39,783 nt of DNA from Polyangiaceae bacterium (GCA_029261965.1 JAJDAH010000309.1:1-39783), one strand, 5' to 3'; positions 15,535-23,805 are shown, numbered from the stretch's first letter. The notes: generated by a model not told the origin, from the sequence alone. A program made the numbers and translations.

Positions 15535-17688
15535 TCATCGCCGACGCCGCCGCGCCCAGAGCCCGGCCCCGACGACCAGTCCGAGCAAACCGAGACCCGT
15601 CGCGCCACCAGCTCGATTCACCGAGCACGCGCCACCGCTGGCGGTGACGCCGTCGCCACTACGGTCACCGTTGGCCCCGTTGCCAGTGCCCGCACCGGTT
15701 CCGCCCTGACCCTCGCCAGGCTTGAAGGGGTTGAAGGGATTGCGAGGATCGAACGGTCCACCTGGCGAACCCGGGCCACCGGGGCCGTAGTAATCCTCGC
15801 AGGTAGGCTTCGGCGGCACCTCGAAACGCCGAGGGTCGTCGGGAATCGACGAGACGCAGACCACGCCCTGCCGGGACTTGTTTTCGTTAGGCACGAGCCA
15901 CCCGAACTCTCCGCAGCTGTTGTCCGGCGCCGGGGCACATGCCCTCACGTCTTCCATCTTCGCCGTGAAATCGCGAGCGCCGCGTATCTCCGAAGCGCGC
16001 TCGATGGCTTCGCAGGTCGGGGCCCGATCGCTCGCTCCGAGCACCGCAGCGCTCGCCCCGCGGCAATTGCAGGTCGGAAAGCCGCCCACGTCGACACAGC
16101 TCCCATTGCCGCAATCGACCCCCTTGCAGGCGTCCGGCAACGTGATTCCCGCCGCGGCGAAGTCCACCGGGGGCGTGGCCGGCACGCAAGTCACCGACGG
16201 CTGACCGTCGAGATCGTTGAAGCGTCGTCCGACGAATCCTGGATTGCAGGCGCAACCCGGCCCGTTGGCGGTCGCCACACACTCACCCTCGCCGCAATAC
16301 ACCGCAGCGCAAGGCTGCAACTCGTTGATCGATTCGTAGAGACCTTCGTCGACGATGTCCGCTTCGCACGCCTGCATCGTCTTCATCGTCGAGCTCAGCG
16401 TCAGTCGCCCGCTGAGCGAAGCGGGATCCGCGCTCGCGCGGAAGGCCGGATCGAAGCTCATCTCCTCCGCGGAAAGACGGGTCGAGAGCCGCGTCATGAA
16501 CGCGTATTTCTGGCTGAGCTCGTCGACGAGCTTGACGCCGTTGACCAGGTCTTCTTCGTCGGCGCAGTCCGCCGCGTCAAAGTCGTCGAGCGGGCACTGA
16601 CAAGCCCCGTCACCACCAATGAAACACGAATCGAACGACGACCCGCAGCACCCGGTGGTGTCGCCGAACGAAGGAGTCGGCGGCAGCCCCGCGTACTCCA
16701 TCACGAAGCCGTCACCGCCGGCGTCGTCCGCCGCACGCGCCATCACCATCGGATAGTTGACACGATTGTCGGCGCCGAGGCTGATCCATCGGGGATCGAG
16801 ACCGACGAGCGGGTGATCCACCGGCTCGTACGCCTGGTCACTGTAGATGTAGGCCGTCACCGTCAGGTGAGGCTCCGCCGCGACCGCCGTCAGCTTCAAC
16901 GGAATCATCGGCTCGGTGCCGGGGTAGCGGATCTTCAGCGGTCGAATCTGATCGACGTCCGCGCCCGGAATGAGCTTCGCCGCGACGAACACCATGCCCG
17001 CATCGACGTACCCCTGCATGAAGGGCGTCATCGTGTCGTTCACGATGAACCCCTCGCCCTGAAGCCAAGCGATGGCCGCGGCTGCGTCCCCCGCGCCGAA
17101 CGTCACGGTATCGTAACCGCCGATCTGCGCCCGATCGATGATCGTGACCGGCGGGGGCGCGTTCGACCCAGAGCCCGCGGAACCTGCTGCGCCATTGAAG
17201 CCTCCCCCACTGCCGCCGGTTCCGGCCCCGGGCGCCCCCGCGTCGACGTTCGACGGATCAGAACATCCCGTCGGCGCCGGATGCTGAGTGCACACGTACT
17301 CGGGAGACGGGCAGAGCGACTCGCGCCCGACGTTGATGACCGGCGCGGTGCTGTCGTCGATCAGCCCAAAAGCCACGGACTCGCTGAGGGCGAGCTCGGT
17401 CGGCGGCACCGGCACCGGAAGAATCCATGCAAACTGCGCCGGATCGCCGGCGTAGCGAATGAGCACGTGAGCGCTTACTTCGCCGTCGGCCACCTCGAAG
17501 ATGATTTGCTCCGCTTGCTGGTTGACCGCGTAGGCCTCCTCGGAAACTGGGTCAGGTACCGGCGGCGAGAGACACCCGCACGCCTCGGCATCTGGCACAT
17601 CCGCGACAAGTACGGCACAAGCCGCAGCCCCGGCCACTACGGCGGTCGCGCCATATCGAAGCCACCCTCTATAAGTTCTTGAAATCAT
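15535..17688 (-). CDS. Secreted DUF2330 protein with EGF-like modules and a MYXO-CTERM-like tail
   Basis: A 717-residue protein starting at ATG 17688 with an AAGGAAAG ribosome-binding site. A signal peptide (about 1-37) ends near DAEACGC. Next is a DUF2330-type domain (about 38-330: YAVNQQAEQIIFEVADGEVSAHVLIRYAGD, FAWILPVPVPPTE), interrupted by a Gly/Ser/Ala-rich insert near residues 150-175. A Cys-rich segment (CCGSSFDSCFIGGDGACQC) follows. Two EGF-like modules are visible (CAAVYCGEGECVATANGPGC; CKGVDCGNGSCVDVGG). Then come a Gly/Pro/Asn-rich spacer and a C-terminus of Cys, a hydrophobic helix (GLGLLGLVVGAGLWA) and an Arg cluster. The last part fits the MYXO-CTERM sorting signal of myxobacteria, which is processed for surface anchoring. 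The function of DUF2330 is not established. It stands alone on this strand. Confidence 0.85.
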   Translation of the reverse strand: MISRTYRGWLRYGATAVVAGAAACAVLVADVPDAEACGCLSPPVPDPVSEEAYAVNQQAEQIIFEVADGEVSAHVLIRYAGDPAQFAWILPVPVPPTELALSESVAFGLIDDSTAPVINVGRESLCPSPEYVCTQHPAPTGCSDPSNVDAGAPGAGTGGSGGGFNGAAGSAGSGSNAPPPVTIIDRAQIGGYDTVTFGAGDAAAAIAWLQGEGFIVNDTMTPFMQGYVDAGMVFVAAKLIPGADVDQIRPLKIRYPGTEPMIPLKLTAVAAEPHLTVTAYIYSDQAYEPVDHPLVGLDPRWISLGADNRVNYPMVMARAADDAGGDGFVMEYAGLPPTPSFGDTTGCCGSSFDSCFIGGDGACQCPLDDFDAADCADEEDLVNGVKLVDELSQKYAFMTRLSTRLSAEEMSFDPAFRASADPASLSGRLTLSSTMKTMQACEADIVDEGLYESINELQPCAAVYCGEGECVATANGPGCACNPGFVGRRFNDLDGQPSVTCVPATPPVDFAAAGITLPDACKGVDCGNGSCVDVGGFPTCNCRGASAAVLGASDRAPTCEAIERASEIRGARDFTAKMEDVRACAPAPDNSCGEFGWLVPNENKSRQGVVCVSSIPDDPRRFEVPPKPTCEDYYGPGGPGSPGGPFDPRNPFNPFKPGEGQGGTGAGTGNGANGDRSGDGVTASGGACSVNRAGGATGLGLLGLVVGAGLWARRRRR

Positions 17689-17722
17689 GTCTTTCCTTCA
17701 CCCGATCTGCCCGCCACAAGTC

Positions 17723-17781
17723 CTGGCACACGCTGGCACAAGTGCCCAGCCTCAGCCCCTACTAGGCACAGGACGTGCCAG
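17723..17781. promoter_or_regulatory. Cluster of CTGGCACA-type sites upstream of the DUF2330 gene
   Basis: CTGGCACA occurs at 17723-17730 and 17733-17740, exactly 10 bp (one helical turn) apart. Inverted relatives follow: GTGCCCAG at 17742-17749 and GTGCCAG at 17775-17781. The cluster lies 35-93 bases before the DUF2330 start. It reads like an operator with phased half-sites, but the arrangement could be chance in GC-rich DNA. Confidence 0.35.
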
Positions 17782-17811
17782 CCCCCCCCACCCCTCCCTG
17801 CCATCTCGACC

Positions 17812-17870
17812 CGATGATCGATTTTCGATGATCGACCTTCGATGATCGATTTTCGATGATCGATGATCGA
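17812..17870. repeat. Short palindromic repeat array, CGATGATCGA with 14-bp period
   Basis: CGATGATCGA occurs at 17812, 17826, 17840 and 17854, always 14 bp apart, with spacers TTTT, CCTT and TTTT. The last copy runs on by 7 bases as an overlapping half-unit, TGATCGA, to 17870, then TTTTTGGGG. Each copy with its flanking T contains TCGAT-N-ATCGA, a perfect inverted repeat around one base. The array is AT-richer than its surroundings and lies between the divergent DUF2330 and AspA-like genes. Confidence 0.85.
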
Positions 17871-17943
17871 TTTTTGGGGTCTGGTGCGCTCTCGCCTGCT
17901 GCCTGACGAAGGCCTCCTGAGGGGGAGGGAATAGAAGCTCCAC

Positions 17944-18816
17944 TTGTTCAAGCCACATCCCTCGGTCAGCTCCGCTTGGGTCCTGTCGACGAGCGGGGAC
18001 ATCGAGCCACCGGTCGTGGGGGTCATGGGTGCGCTTCACGGCAACGAGACAGGTGGCCTCAAAGCGATCGAGCGCGCCATGCAGGAAGCGGAGGCCTTCT
18101 CCGGCAGCCTTCGCGCGGGCACCCTGATTCTGATCCACGGCAACCCACGCGCCACCGAGCAAGGAACCCGGTTCAGCGATGGCGGCTGCGACATCAACCG
18201 TTTGTTTGGCTATGGGTTCGTCACCGACCTGGCCAAAGCGGCGTGGTGCTACGAGCACCATCGCGCTTTCGAGCTCCAGCCCTTGCTCGGCCAGCTCGAC
18301 GCACTCGTCGACCTTCATTCGGCGAGCCGTCCGACTCAACCGTTCGCCGTGTGCGACGGGACCCCCGAGGGCATCGCGCTCGCCCGAAAAACTGGCTGTC
18401 ACGTCACACACGGTTGGGACGGCCCGGGCATGCTGATGGACCACGTGAGCATCGGCAGTCTCGTCGCTCGGGGGAAACCGGCCCTCAGCATCGAGTGCGG
18501 TCAGCACGACGAGGCGGCGACGGCGGAAAACGCCTACCGAGTGATGAAGCGGTTTCTTGGAGCGGTGGGGGTCACGAGCCACGAGGTGGTGACTTCCGAC
18601 GCGCCGACCTACGAGTTGTTCGCGCGAGTGGTGAAGCCGACCGGCGAGTTTCAGCTGAACGGCGACTTCTCGAGCTTCGATCGGCTCGAAGCGGGCAGTG
18701 TGCTCGGTTCCGGCGAGGGTGTTACGATCACGGTCGATCGCGAAGCGTTCCTGCTCTTGCCGACTCCGACAGCAGTGCGCGGCGAGGACATCGTGTACTT
18801 GGCACGTCGGCGCTGA
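17944..18816 (+). CDS. Succinylglutamate desuccinylase/aspartoacylase (AstE/AspA) family zinc hydrolase
   Basis: A 290-residue M14-like zinc deacylase. Motifs: GALHGNET (zinc ligands H32 and E35), IHGNPRA (N66/R69 substrate pocket), CDINRLFG, DLHSAS (third ligand H125), and SIECGQHD with the probable catalytic Glu. Residues after about 215 form the beta-rich C-terminal domain (GSVLGSGEGVTITVD). The family cleaves N-acyl amino acids such as N-succinylglutamate or N-acetylaspartate. No arginine-succinyltransferase genes are nearby, so the substrate is open. The best start is TTG 17944; a GGGGGAGGGA stretch lies upstream at a somewhat long distance, and no closer in-frame ATG or GTG fits. It is transcribed alone. 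Confidence 0.85.
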   Translation: MFKPHPSVSSAWVLSTSGDIEPPVVGVMGALHGNETGGLKAIERAMQEAEAFSGSLRAGTLILIHGNPRATEQGTRFSDGGCDINRLFGYGFVTDLAKAAWCYEHHRAFELQPLLGQLDALVDLHSASRPTQPFAVCDGTPEGIALARKTGCHVTHGWDGPGMLMDHVSIGSLVARGKPALSIECGQHDEAATAENAYRVMKRFLGAVGVTSHEVVTSDAPTYELFARVVKPTGEFQLNGDFSSFDRLEAGSVLGSGEGVTITVDREAFLLLPTPTAVRGEDIVYLARRR

Positions 18817-18829
18817 ACGGTCCGCGACG

Positions 18830-19375
18830 TCATAGCGGCTTTCTCAGAAATGTCGTGATGTCGGCGATGCCGTAGCGCTCGGCGTATCCGGTCACTTCGA
18901 AGCCCAGCTTTTTGTAGTAGGGACGATTGTCTGGCTGCTGAGATCTTGCCGTCGTTTCGATCCACTCGAGACCCAGGCGGCGACCGACGAGCTCGATGTG
19001 CGCTAGCAGGGCCGCACCGATGCCCCGCCGCCGCGCCTCCGGCAGCACTGCCATTCGGGAGAACACGACGGCCCCGCCGGGGGTCGGCCCGACCTTTTTT
19101 CCGGACTCCGCGCGACCGACCAACTCGCGGGTCGCGCCTTCCACTGGCGTCGTCCAGGCGACTCGGAAACGCACGCATCCGACGATGCGTTCAGCTGTGA
19201 GCGCAACGATCGCCCCGCCGTCCTCGATGGCGTGCCGAAACTGCTCGCGGGTTTCGTCGAGCGCGCTCGACGGATTGGGCCACGCTCGGTACTCCTCGAA
19301 GGCGTCGAGCATGACTCGGTGCACTCGTTCGATTTCGTCATCGCGAGCCAGCCGAACCTCCTTCGCGCCGCTCAC
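18830..19375 (-). CDS. GNAT-family N-acetyltransferase
   Basis: A 181-residue protein. GTG 19375 was chosen because the longer frame back to 19780 is the shadow of two upstream genes. The GNAT fold is clear: VRLARDDEIERVHRVMLDAFEEYR at the start, IVGCVRFRVAW (beta strands), the acetyl-CoA loop FSRMAVLPEARRRGIGAALLAHI (pattern RxxGxG), and RPYYKKLGFEVTGYAERYGI at the end. Such enzymes move an acetyl group from acetyl-CoA to an amine; the target is unknown. Its start overlaps the stop of the small membrane protein by GTGA, so it is translationally coupled as the last gene of a five-gene minus-strand run. Confidence 0.85.
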   Translation of the reverse strand: MSGAKEVRLARDDEIERVHRVMLDAFEEYRAWPNPSSALDETREQFRHAIEDGGAIVALTAERIVGCVRFRVAWTTPVEGATRELVGRAESGKKVGPTPGGAVVFSRMAVLPEARRRGIGAALLAHIELVGRRLGLEWIETTARSQQPDNRPYYKKLGFEVTGYAERYGIADITTFLRKPL

Positions 19376-19668
19376 CCCCAAATGGCCTCGTACAGCCCCT
19401 CGAGCAGCACGCTGACGACGACCGCGACCAGGAAAACTCCCACCATCACGACGAGCCCGAGGAGAACACCGAGCAGCGAGCGGCGAGTCTTGGCGAAGTG
19501 GAAGGGAATACAGAGTGGTCCAAACGCCACGATGGCCGACCACAGGCTCGAGTCGGGCCAAGCGCGGTCGAGCTGTTGCCCCGTAAGGCGAGCCATGTCG
19601 AAGCGAACGACCCCCCAGGGAAGCGCGATGCCGAGCACGAACGCGACCGTGGTGAGGAGGACGTCCAC
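19372..19668 (-). CDS. Small integral membrane protein, unknown function
   Basis: A 98-residue protein with a GTG start at 19668, six bases after the pseudokinase stop. Two or three hydrophobic stretches are visible: LLTTVAFVLGIALPWGVV (about 4-21), SAIVAFGPLCIPFHFA (about 44-59), and LLGVLLGLVVMVGVFLVAVVVSVLLEGLYEAIW (about 65-97). Basic residues between the last two (AKTRRS) suggest a cytoplasmic loop. I recognise no family. Its position between a membrane-anchored pseudokinase and an acetyltransferase, with coupled starts, suggests it works with the pseudokinase, but nothing in the sequence shows how. Confidence 0.75.
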   Translation of the reverse strand: MDVLLTTVAFVLGIALPWGVVRFDMARLTGQQLDRAWPDSSLWSAIVAFGPLCIPFHFAKTRRSLLGVLLGLVVMVGVFLVAVVVSVLLEGLYEAIWG

Positions 19669-19674
19669 GGCTGG

Positions 19675-21204
19675 TCAGGGCTTGGCTTTTTCCACCAAAT
19701 CTTTGAAGGCTTCGCCGGACGTGGCGTCGATCTTGGTTGGACGCCGATAGAGTGACGCGCGCGACTTGTCGAGCTCGCACTGGACGACCTTCTCGAACGC
19801 CGACGCGCTCTCGCTGATGTCCGCGCTGTCGGAAACGGCGATCGATAGTTTCACGAGCGCCTCGTCCATTTTGTCACAGCCTTCGGCCGGTGCCGGGAGC
19901 TCGATCTTTTTGGCTTCGGAGCAGCACGCCGTGTACGCCACGGAGAAGACGGCCATGTCGTACCAACCAAGCTTGGCGTAGATGCCGGACGCTTCGGTGA
20001 CGGTGCCGCCAGCGCCTTTCACGACTTCTATTTTCAGCTTCTCACCGCCTACCCGAGGATCGGCTACTTCGCAGACCCACTCGAGATCCTGCTCTTTCTT
20101 GAACGTGCCTTCCGGAAGCTGCGCGCTCACGCAGTTCGTCGTTTCCTTTTGGCCCATCACCGAAACCTCGGAGAGATCGATCTCTTTGGCGGAGGGCTCG
20201 GGAGCGGGCTCCGCATGCCGCTCGATTTCGACGACGTCGGCGTCGGTCGGCACAAAAATATACGCCGCAACGAGCCCGAACACGATACCCCCGACGGCGA
20301 GTCCAATGAGCAACCCCTTGGACGACTTCTGGGGCGGCGGCCGCGTGGAGCTGGCCATCGCCATCGGGTTCGCGCTCGGGGGCGTTGAGCTCGCGCCCGG
20401 CGGGAGCGGCGGCGGCTTGCTCGGCGCCGAAGAACCACCGCCCGCCGGAACGCCTTCGTCTCCGGCGTGGTCGACGAACCAGCGCGCGAGCTCGCGCTTG
20501 AATGGAGTGATGTTGTCGTTTCGCTGAGCGACGTCGGCGCTCAAGCCGTGCAGAAGAATCTGCCGCAAGTGCTCGTCTTCGATGCCCGCTTCTTCGACTT
20601 GTTCGAGCGTCTCGACTCCGCCTGCCGGCGGCAAAGAGCCGACAAGCATTTCGTAAAGAACCACGGAGGCGGCCCAAGCGTCGTCCGCCTCCGACGGTGG
20701 ACCGGCGTCCCCCCGCTCTGGAGAGCGATGCGGCGCCTTCGTGCGACGAGGCGGCCCGTAGGTGAGCACAGGACCCGCGCGGTCCCCGTCGGGCTCCATG
20801 ACAACGCTTCGAAGATGAATCGCGCCGTGCGAACCCCCAGCGCCGTGGAGCGAGGACAGAACGTCGGCGACTCGAAGCGCGAAGCGGACTGCCTCCACCG
20901 GTGTCTTCTTGCCGACGTGCTCGAGGCGATCCGCGAGCGTCTCCCCGGGCACGTGCTCGACGACGAGCACTCCAGTGCCGTCGGCTTCAACAACGAGATC
21001 GAGCACGGTCGCCGCGTGCGCGTGGTCCAAACCCTTGGCCGCCTTGAGCTGGTCGAGCTCGTCGGCGCCGATTTGGTGAAGGACGACCGTCGATTTCGTC
21101 TTTTCGTCGGTGCCGAGAAACGACGCCTCGCCGACGTCCGTCGACAGGGTTTCGTCCGCACGAAACCGCGAATCGACAAGCACACCCTGAGTAAGCTCGG
21201 CCAA
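19675..21204 (-). CDS. Membrane-anchored protein pseudokinase with extracytoplasmic C-terminal domain
   Basis: A 509-residue protein. Residues 10-270 follow the fold order of bacterial Ser/Thr kinases: GVLVVEHVPGETLADRL, a helix ending ADVLSSLHGAG, HRSPE (APE-like motif), DDAWAASVVLYEMLVGSLPP. The catalytic residues are missing. The VAIK lysine position reads VVLHQI, the HRD Asp is lost (SHGAIH, 125-130), and DFG is TYG (148-150). It should therefore not phosphorylate and may bind a partner or nucleotide. A Pro/Ser-rich linker leads to one membrane helix (about 306-326, LLIGLAVGGIVFGLVAAYIF). A 170-residue outer domain follows with paired cysteines (TNCVSAQ, WVCEVAD, YTACCSEAK, EGCDK, VQCELD). 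It lies between an alpha/beta hydrolase and a small membrane protein. Confidence 0.82.
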   Translation of the reverse strand: MAELTQGVLVDSRFRADETLSTDVGEASFLGTDEKTKSTVVLHQIGADELDQLKAAKGLDHAHAATVLDLVVEADGTGVLVVEHVPGETLADRLEHVGKKTPVEAVRFALRVADVLSSLHGAGGSHGAIHLRSVVMEPDGDRAGPVLTYGPPRRTKAPHRSPERGDAGPPSEADDAWAASVVLYEMLVGSLPPAGGVETLEQVEEAGIEDEHLRQILLHGLSADVAQRNDNITPFKRELARWFVDHAGDEGVPAGGGSSAPSKPPPLPPGASSTPPSANPMAMASSTRPPPQKSSKGLLIGLAVGGIVFGLVAAYIFVPTDADVVEIERHAEPAPEPSAKEIDLSEVSVMGQKETTNCVSAQLPEGTFKKEQDLEWVCEVADPRVGGEKLKIEVVKGAGGTVTEASGIYAKLGWYDMAVFSVAYTACCSEAKKIELPAPAEGCDKMDEALVKLSIAVSDSADISESASAFEKVVQCELDKSRASLYRRPTKIDATSGEAFKDLVEKAKP

Positions 21205-21272
21205 CGATGACTCCCGACGTCAAGCGTCGCACTTCCCCGCCGACCCGTCCAGGCTGGATCGCTCGAACGGCA

Positions 21273-22427
21273 TCAAACCTGCCGTTTCGCGAGCTTCGCG
21301 CGGAGTGCCCCCCCACCGGCGATCACCGCCGCAATCCTCATCAGCGTCGCTCCTTCAGCCGCCAAATCGCGGGCACGCGGACGCTCGACGCCGGTGTGTC
21401 CGTACAGTCCGGTGAGGTAGAGCCGCGTCGGCACGCGCGGCTCTAGAACCCGGTGGAGCTTCTCGGCTTCACCCCACGGAATGACGTCGTCATCGCGACC
21501 GTGACAAACGACGACGGGGCAGTTTATCCGGCGCAGCGACAGACCCGGGCTCGCGAACATCCAGGCGTCGCGGCTTCGTTCGAGCGCGTCGTCGACGAGC
21601 GTTCCGGCGCCCTCTCGCACGCCGCAACCGACGAGAAAGAGATCGCGGTGATGGCTCGGCACCTCGGTCGCGACTTCGGCGGCAATGGGCTCGAGGGCGC
21701 CCGGGGCTTTGAGCTCGTTCTTGCCCCAGGTCCGGTAAGTCATCTCTCGCCAAGCTCGTTCGAGCTCGTCGGTCCCCTCGAGACCCAGAAGCGGCAGAAT
21801 GTTCAGGAACAACGCCGGTTGGTTGAGCGGATCTCGCGCGAGCTTCACCGGGCCCTCGCGAGTTTGCATGATGCCGTCGATGCAAAAGCGGACCGCGCTC
21901 TCGAACTCGGCGTAGCCGCCGAAGGTGATGACGGCGTCGATCTCGTCGCCGAGCCGCGTCGCCACTTCGAGCGCGGGCCATGACCCGAACGAGATGCTGA
22001 AAATCGCCAGACGACGACCGGTGGAGAAACGGTCGAGGGTCGCCCTGGCGAAGACTTCGAGGTCGTCCGGCGCACTCGGATGCACGACGAGGTCGACGAA
22101 CGCAGGCACGAAGGGCGCAACCACCAGGAACCCGGCACGCGCCAGCACTCTGCAGAATCGATCGAGCCGCGGGTCCTCCGGTCCCAAGAAATGCAGACCC
22201 GGGGCAACGAGATAGGTACCGATCGCACGACCCGGGGGGCGGTAGACGTAGGCCTCGAGCCGGCTCGGCTCGTCGAAGCTCGGACGGAGCCCTGCGACGC
22301 TGGCGGCGTGTCCGTGCAGACGGCCATCCCGCAATACCCAACTCTCGCGCTCCACACCGGGCGGAATCTCGTCGCCGGACCAGGGGCCAAGCCACCGAAC
22401 GAGCGACAAGAAACCGACGGGGGCCAT
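21273..22427 (-). CDS. Alpha/beta hydrolase
   Basis: A 384-residue protein from ATG 22427, one base after the MFS stop. Signs of an alpha/beta hydrolase: GTYLVAPGLHFLGPEDPRLDRFCRVLARAGFLVVAPFVP (core strand and oxyanion region); nucleophile elbow FSISFGSW (the first Gly of GxSxG is Ser); the acid in CHGRDDDVIPWGEAEKLHRVL; and the base His in GLYGHTGVERP. A long insert (about residues 190-300) forms a cap-like region. The triad looks complete, so the protein should be active; the substrate is unknown. The N-terminal 70 residues (RESWVLRDGRLHGHAASVAG) are not typical of the family. It is co-directional with the transporter and likely acts on an imported or exported ester or amide, which is inference. 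Confidence 0.8.
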   Translation of the reverse strand: MAPVGFLSLVRWLGPWSGDEIPPGVERESWVLRDGRLHGHAASVAGLRPSFDEPSRLEAYVYRPPGRAIGTYLVAPGLHFLGPEDPRLDRFCRVLARAGFLVVAPFVPAFVDLVVHPSAPDDLEVFARATLDRFSTGRRLAIFSISFGSWPALEVATRLGDEIDAVITFGGYAEFESAVRFCIDGIMQTREGPVKLARDPLNQPALFLNILPLLGLEGTDELERAWREMTYRTWGKNELKAPGALEPIAAEVATEVPSHHRDLFLVGCGVREGAGTLVDDALERSRDAWMFASPGLSLRRINCPVVVCHGRDDDVIPWGEAEKLHRVLEPRVPTRLYLTGLYGHTGVERPRARDLAAEGATLMRIAAVIAGGGALRAKLAKRQV

Positions 22428-22428
22428 C

Positions 22429-23805
22429 TCAGCTGATCGATTCGAGCTCTCGCTGGCGCGTCTCCGGGAAGAAGAACAGCACCATGCCGCCGACAGCCAC
22501 CATCGTCGAGAGGTAGGGAGTGAGCCGCGCCAGATCGCCCTCACCTTCGCTCCGCATGTAGAGGAGGAAGAGCCCCGTGGCCGCGCCGGAGGTTTCGAGG
22601 ATGTTGTAGAGGCCCGAAGCCGAGCTACGCGCCGACGTCGGAAACAGCTCGGTGGCCATCGCGCGAAGCACGACGCGCCCGCCTTGGGACGCGAAGAGGA
22701 AGAGCACCCACGCGACAGGGATCATCCACCCCGTCCCTCGATAGAACATCGTCACGAAGACGGGAAAAAGCCCGAGCAAGACCACTCCGACCATGCGGCG
22801 ACCGTAGCGATCGCCCAACCGCCCCGCGACGACGTTGCCTCCGATGCCGATGGCGCCGCCCACGATGACCATCAGCGCGTAGGAGCTGCGCGACCAACCC
22901 TGAACCTCTTGGGTGTAGTAGCCGGTGAATTGGAACGCCGAAATCATTCCGATCGCCGGCACGAACCCGACGACGGCAATGCCGAACGCGCGCCCCGGAT
23001 GGTTTCTTGCGAGGTCCACTAGCGGCGTGATCCACGAAAACAACCCGGCCGGCGCCTGGTCCTCGCGCTCCTTGGCCATCTTCTCGTAGCGGGCGGTTTC
23101 CGGCACCGCTTTGGCGAACAAGGGAAGGGCCAGCACCGGAAGAACCCCGATGAAGTAGAGCCAACGCCAACTGAAATGCAGCACGTCGATCAGTGAAAAG
23201 AGCCCGACGCCCAAACCGTGCCCCGTGGCACCGAGCGCGCCGACCATGCCGATACCGAATCCGCGTCGCGTCGCCGGAAACTCCTCGGTGACCATGACGA
23301 ACGCGAGCGCCGCCCCAGTGACGACAAACGTTCGCGCCACCATCTGCGCCGCCACGAACTGCATCGGGGTCTGCGCAAACCCCGTCGCAAACGTCGCCAG
23401 ACCGGTGAGCGCGAGCGCCCACAGAAACACCCGCCGCCGACCGACGCGGTCCGCCATGGGAATGACGACGAACGCTGGGATCGCACCTAGCCGAATGAGC
23501 CCGAGATAGAGACCGAGCTCGGTTTCCGCCATGCCGAGGGTCTTGGCGATGTCCCTCAGCGCCGCGGTGATCATCGAAAGGTCGTATTCCTCGATGAAGA
23601 GCGCCATCGACACGGCGCCGAGCAGGCCCATGTGCTTGTCGGTCAGCTCCGGCGGCACCTTGCCGAAGATGGGCGGCACCCACCACGGGTTCGTCCCGTA
23701 GAAACGTTTCGGTGGCGTGGGCGCCGTGCCGCCTTGGGGGGGACTTTCAGGGAGCTCCGCGTCCCCGCCACTGCCGCTGTCGTTGCCCTCTTCGTGTTCC
23801 GACAT
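22429..23805 (-). CDS. MFS transporter
   Basis: A 458-residue major facilitator. ATG 23805 was chosen because the upstream part of the frame overlaps the divergent thiolase gene. A Gly/Ser/Pro-rich cytosolic tail (1-60) precedes about 12 membrane segments. The loop motifs are ADRVGRRRVFLWAL between helices 2 and 3 and GRLGDRYGRRMVGVV in the second half. FIEEYDLSMITAALRDIAKTLGMAETELG in helix 1 and its loop resembles the sugar/organic-acid porter branch. MVTEEFPATRRGFGIG and ATELFPTSARSSASGLYNI are the paired helix-5/6 and helix-11 signatures of that branch. The substrate cannot be read. It is the first gene of the minus-strand run and is divergent from the thiolase with a 66-base shared upstream region. 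Confidence 0.88.
   Translation of the reverse strand: MSEHEEGNDSGSGGDAELPESPPQGGTAPTPPKRFYGTNPWWVPPIFGKVPPELTDKHMGLLGAVSMALFIEEYDLSMITAALRDIAKTLGMAETELGLYLGLIRLGAIPAFVVIPMADRVGRRRVFLWALALTGLATFATGFAQTPMQFVAAQMVARTFVVTGAALAFVMVTEEFPATRRGFGIGMVGALGATGHGLGVGLFSLIDVLHFSWRWLYFIGVLPVLALPLFAKAVPETARYEKMAKEREDQAPAGLFSWITPLVDLARNHPGRAFGIAVVGFVPAIGMISAFQFTGYYTQEVQGWSRSSYALMVIVGGAIGIGGNVVAGRLGDRYGRRMVGVVLLGLFPVFVTMFYRGTGWMIPVAWVLFLFASQGGRVVLRAMATELFPTSARSSASGLYNILETSGAATGLFLLYMRSEGEGDLARLTPYLSTMVAVGGMVLFFFPETRQRELESIS

Noticed and set aside
15496-17682. A 728-codon open frame on the plus strand opposite the DUF2330 gene
   Set aside because: It is Arg/His-rich with no domain, as expected for antisense frames in GC-rich DNA; the minus-strand gene has a signal peptide, clear domains and a ribosome-binding site.
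17752-18582. A minus-strand frame with IDHR-type peptide repeats
   Set aside because: The peptide repeat is only a translation of the noncoding CGATGATCGA array, and the rest is antisense to the AspA-like gene.
18800-18845. A terminator between the convergent AspA-like and GNAT genes
   Set aside because: Only a six-base inverted repeat (ACGTCG/CGACGT) with a poorly paired 15-base interior was found, too weak to call.
19376-19780. N-terminal extension of the GNAT frame to 316 residues
   Set aside because: It overlaps the small membrane protein and the pseudokinase end in another frame; GTG 19375 gives a complete GNAT with GTGA coupling.
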